This document shows positions 15,641 to 17,957 of a DNA stretch of 17,957 bases, in pieces. Source of the stretch: CAZSPL01 sp964608735 (GTDB lineage: Bacteria > JAJVIF01 > JAPKYR01 > CAZSPL01). The stretch spans positions 1 to 17,957 of the forward strand of contig CAZSPL010000055.1 in the NCBI GenBank assembly GCA_964608735.1. The letters run 5' to 3'. The notes under the pieces are model-generated. The model ran no database searches. It saw only the letters and a program-made list of their open reading frames with translations, and was not told the origin of the DNA. Position numbers and translations under genes: made by a program. The stretch's first letter is position 1. The number at the start of each line of letters is the position of its first letter.

Positions 15641-17569
15641 ATGAGTGGCATGCTCAGGAACACGCTTATATCGTTGATTATAGTCACGGGGCTCATAGTC
15701 ATGGCCGTGGGTTGTTCGGGATCGGAGCCGAATGCTCCGGCAATACCGGGTGAATCCGCCGGGCCGAATGAATCGGCGCAGTTTTACACACCTCCCGCCG
15801 ACTCCGGACGTGCACTCTGGGGCGTTTACACATTCGATGTCGATCCCGGGACGATGGACGTAAAAGTGATACCGAACCGGGAGATGGAAGCGCACTACAA
15901 TCTCACATCGATGCTGACCAACCCGGCGATATGCCCGCTGCTGAATTGCCTTATCGTGCAGCATACCGGCAATCAGCCCGGGAGTATATTCAATATTGCG
16001 GTCACCGTCCGCAACCCGACATACCAGGTGGCCTACGATGTCAGGGGCATCATGGTAAACCAGGCCGGGAAGCATGTGCTGACCAATCCCGACAACTATA
16101 CAGACCTCTGGTTCGGCTCCCCCAACCCGTTCAAGGCGTTCGCCAAGGGCGCGCCGAAGCGGCAGGTGGCGCCGGCATCGGTATATACCGAGGACTACTA
16201 TATCCACTTCCCGCCGCCTTATAATTTCCAGGTACAGTACGCCGTCGATGCAAGCTGGCCCAAGAACTGCAAGGAGCCTTACTGGATAAAAGACATCGCC
16301 ATCGAAGGCATCATGACCACCGAGCGCGGATGCGCATATCTTACCCTGAAATGCTACGACTGGGTCGGCGCGGATGACGTGGAGAGCATCTATGTCGACA
16401 CCTACCCGTTCACCGGCGGACTCACCCCGCTTGAGCATGTGGCGGGGACAAACGAATGGGACGCGCTCATCCTGAACTCGTTCCAGACGACCGTCGGCGA
16501 TTACGAATGCCTGATAGAAGCGCTGAGCTATGACAGCCCGTTGAAGCTTTACGACTACGTCACCATCACCGTCGAAGAACCGACGCTCGATTCCCCCTAC
16601 CAGGGAGCGGCATACAACAACGTGACCCTTGTTCCCGTCGATGAAGCCACCATCACCACCAGCGACGGGCAGGTTTTTTACACCGGGGAATCGGATATGT
16701 GCGGCGTTTATAACATCGATGACGTCCCCGAGGGCAAGCGGGTAATCTCATTCGCGAAGCCGTATTATCAGACAGTGCATTACACCACCATTTATGAAGG
16801 CGACCCGCTCGTGACCGACGGTTATATGATACCGATCATGGATGATCCGCCGCCGCTTCCGGTGGTTTCCATCGACGACCCGTTCATCAAGTGGGAATTC
16901 GGCGAAGCATCGGTGACCGGCACCATAGAGAATCTCGACTTCCCCGCCGCGGTCATGTGCCACAACCACGAAGAATACATGATGCAGGTCGATGAATTGA
17001 CCGGCGAATACCAGTACGACGTGCAGCTTACGCCGGGGTTGAACTACATCAGGATCCGTGCCACGAACGCGACAGGCAGCGTGTTCAGCGAGGAGAAAGT
17101 GGTCGATTACGGCAGCGCCGATTATCCATTCAAACTCGTTCTCACGTGGGACACGATCACCGACCAGGATTTGCATGGCTGGGATCCGAGTTTCAATCAC
17201 TGTTATTACATCGATCAGGACTGGCCGACCATGTTCCTCGATATCGACGTCATCAGCCAGGGATACGGGCCCGAGACGATTACAGGGCTCGATGTTGTTC
17301 CCGGACGCTACTATTTCGCGGTGAATTACTACCTCGAACACGACCAGTCGGGGGATACGCTGAATACGGTCGATGTCACTGTGAACCCGGGGACGATTTA
17401 CGTCGACCACCAGGTGTTCCAGCATTCATTATCGTACGGCAACATGAACGACGAGTATCCGATTTACGGCGACACCGAATCGTGGTGGCGGGTGTGCGAT
17501 ATCGTGATAGACGATAATTACATCTGCACTATCGAGGAACCGGATACGTCTATGCCGTTGTATGAGTAG
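15641..17569 (+). CDS. Large lipoprotein with a YfaP/DUF2135-like C-terminal domain
   Basis: 642 residues from ATG 15641, chosen because GGAGG lies five bases upstream; an ATG at 15629 lies before that site. The signal peptide ends in lipobox AVGC with Ser at +2. Residues about 45-230 match the N-terminal domain of selenoprotein B and the LVIVD lipoprotein (LWGVYTFDVDPGTMDVK, FQVQYAVDASWPKN). About 330-390 resemble a carboxypeptidase-regulatory-like fold (TTSDGQVFYTGES, GVYNIDDVPEG). An Ig-like segment follows, then from about 496 a YfaP/DUF2135-like domain (LVLTWDTITDQDLHGWDPS, YYIDQDWP, VVPGRYYFAVNYY). This looks like an envelope-exposed binding protein; ligand unknown. No PKD or thioredoxin domain is present. 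Confidence 0.85.
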   Translation: MSGMLRNTLISLIIVTGLIVMAVGCSGSEPNAPAIPGESAGPNESAQFYTPPADSGRALWGVYTFDVDPGTMDVKVIPNREMEAHYNLTSMLTNPAICPLLNCLIVQHTGNQPGSIFNIAVTVRNPTYQVAYDVRGIMVNQAGKHVLTNPDNYTDLWFGSPNPFKAFAKGAPKRQVAPASVYTEDYYIHFPPPYNFQVQYAVDASWPKNCKEPYWIKDIAIEGIMTTERGCAYLTLKCYDWVGADDVESIYVDTYPFTGGLTPLEHVAGTNEWDALILNSFQTTVGDYECLIEALSYDSPLKLYDYVTITVEEPTLDSPYQGAAYNNVTLVPVDEATITTSDGQVFYTGESDMCGVYNIDDVPEGKRVISFAKPYYQTVHYTTIYEGDPLVTDGYMIPIMDDPPPLPVVSIDDPFIKWEFGEASVTGTIENLDFPAAVMCHNHEEYMMQVDELTGEYQYDVQLTPGLNYIRIRATNATGSVFSEEKVVDYGSADYPFKLVLTWDTITDQDLHGWDPSFNHCYYIDQDWPTMFLDIDVISQGYGPETITGLDVVPGRYYFAVNYYLEHDQSGDTLNTVDVTVNPGTIYVDHQVFQHSLSYGNMNDEYPIYGDTESWWRVCDIVIDDNYICTIEEPDTSMPLYE

Positions 17570-17607
17570 AAACTAGTAAATACAGCAATATAGGTAGCTA
17601 AGGCTCC

Positions 17608-17957
17608 GTGATCCGCTTTCTTCATACAAGCGATTGGCAATTGGGGATGACTCGCCATTTCCTATCGGAGGGCGCGCAGGAAAGGTATAGCCAAGCACGC
17701 TTCGACGCCATTCGAACCATTGGGCGCATCGCCAAGGAGGAGCAATGCCAATTCGTGCTTGTCTGTGGCGACGCATTCGAATCAAACCAGGTAGATCGGA
17801 AGACGGTTGCGCGCGCAATGGAAGCGCTTAAAGAAGTTGCAGTTCCGGTATTCATCCTGCCGGGAAACCACGACCCCTTGAACGCAGCTTCCGTATACCG
17901 TTCGAGCACCTTCGTCGAGCGGAATCGAGTTGGCGGTGGCATAAGGCTGACCGCCCC
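17608..17957 (+). CDS. SbcD/Mre11-type metallophosphoesterase nuclease (3' partial)
   Basis: A GTG start at 17608 opens a frame that runs off the window (116 codons visible). The translation begins VIRFLHTSDWQLGM, with GDAFES at residues 54-59 and PGNHDP at 85-90. These are the first three metal-binding motifs of the SbcD/Mre11 DNA-repair exonuclease family. Motif I has Gln in place of the usual His (DWQ rather than DxH), as in a subset of the family as I recall it. The ribosome site is weak (AAGG four bases upstream). It lies 38 nt after the lipoprotein gene; a partner SbcC-like ATPase may follow outside the window. Minus-strand open frames across this stretch are shadows. Confidence 0.85.
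   Translation, partial: MIRFLHTSDWQLGMTRHFLSEGAQERYSQARFDAIRTIGRIAKEEQCQFVLVCGDAFESNQVDRKTVARAMEALKEVAVPVFILPGNHDPLNAASVYRSSTFVERNRVGGGIRLTA

Noticed and set aside
15560..16438. 292-codon minus-strand open frame
   Set aside because: It lies antisense to the YfaP-like lipoprotein and crosses its promoter; the translation has no recognisable character.
17622..17942. Minus-strand open frames at the right edge
   Set aside because: They are antisense to the SbcD-like gene, whose nuclease motifs are clear.

Overview
This is a bacterial window of moderately high GC that cannot be assigned to a species. The many lipoprotein signal peptides, a small outer-membrane beta-barrel and lipoproteins with Ser or Ala after the lipobox Cys suggest a diderm bacterium, perhaps from a poorly cultivated lineage. 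UGA is a normal stop here: it ends the LVIVD propeller gene just before a terminator, and it ends the NfeD gene as UGA-UAA.

Left part (1-5541, + strand): two tandem paralogous genes encode secreted proteins built from PKD domains, an Ig-like spacer and a C-terminal thioredoxin-like (TlpA/AhpC-TSA type) domain. In both, an in-frame UGA replaces the first Cys of the CxxC motif (W-UGA-G-P-C and T-UGA-G-S-C). In both the ORF continues through the rest of the thioredoxin fold. Each UGA is followed after exactly 16 nt by a stem-loop with apical AGUU, as in a bacterial SECIS. I read both as selenoproteins that a standard annotation would cut at the UGA. This is the main discovery of the window.

Middle (5542-9190): a hairpin-rich convergent gap, a CinA-like protein on the minus strand, a tRNA-Trp(CCA) with a consensus promoter, and an LVIVD-propeller lipoprotein on the minus strand. 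That lipoprotein shares its N-terminal domain with the second selenoprotein, and its signal peptide is in a different reading frame.

Right-middle (9359-12157, minus strand): a small beta-barrel protein and a run of four small lipoproteins. One of these carries a third in-frame UGA, which could be Sec, a nonsense mutation or readthrough. Upstream of them (12240-15354) lies a membrane-organising cluster: NfeD/YqiJ-like protein, a short SPFH protein and a full-length flotillin, with a good sigma70-type promoter at its head.

Right end (15572-17957, + strand): a further large lipoprotein with a related N-terminal domain and a YfaP/DUF2135-like C-terminus, then the start of an SbcD/Mre11-type nuclease gene cut by the window edge.

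No selA, selB, selC or selD, and no mobile element or CRISPR array, is visible in the window.
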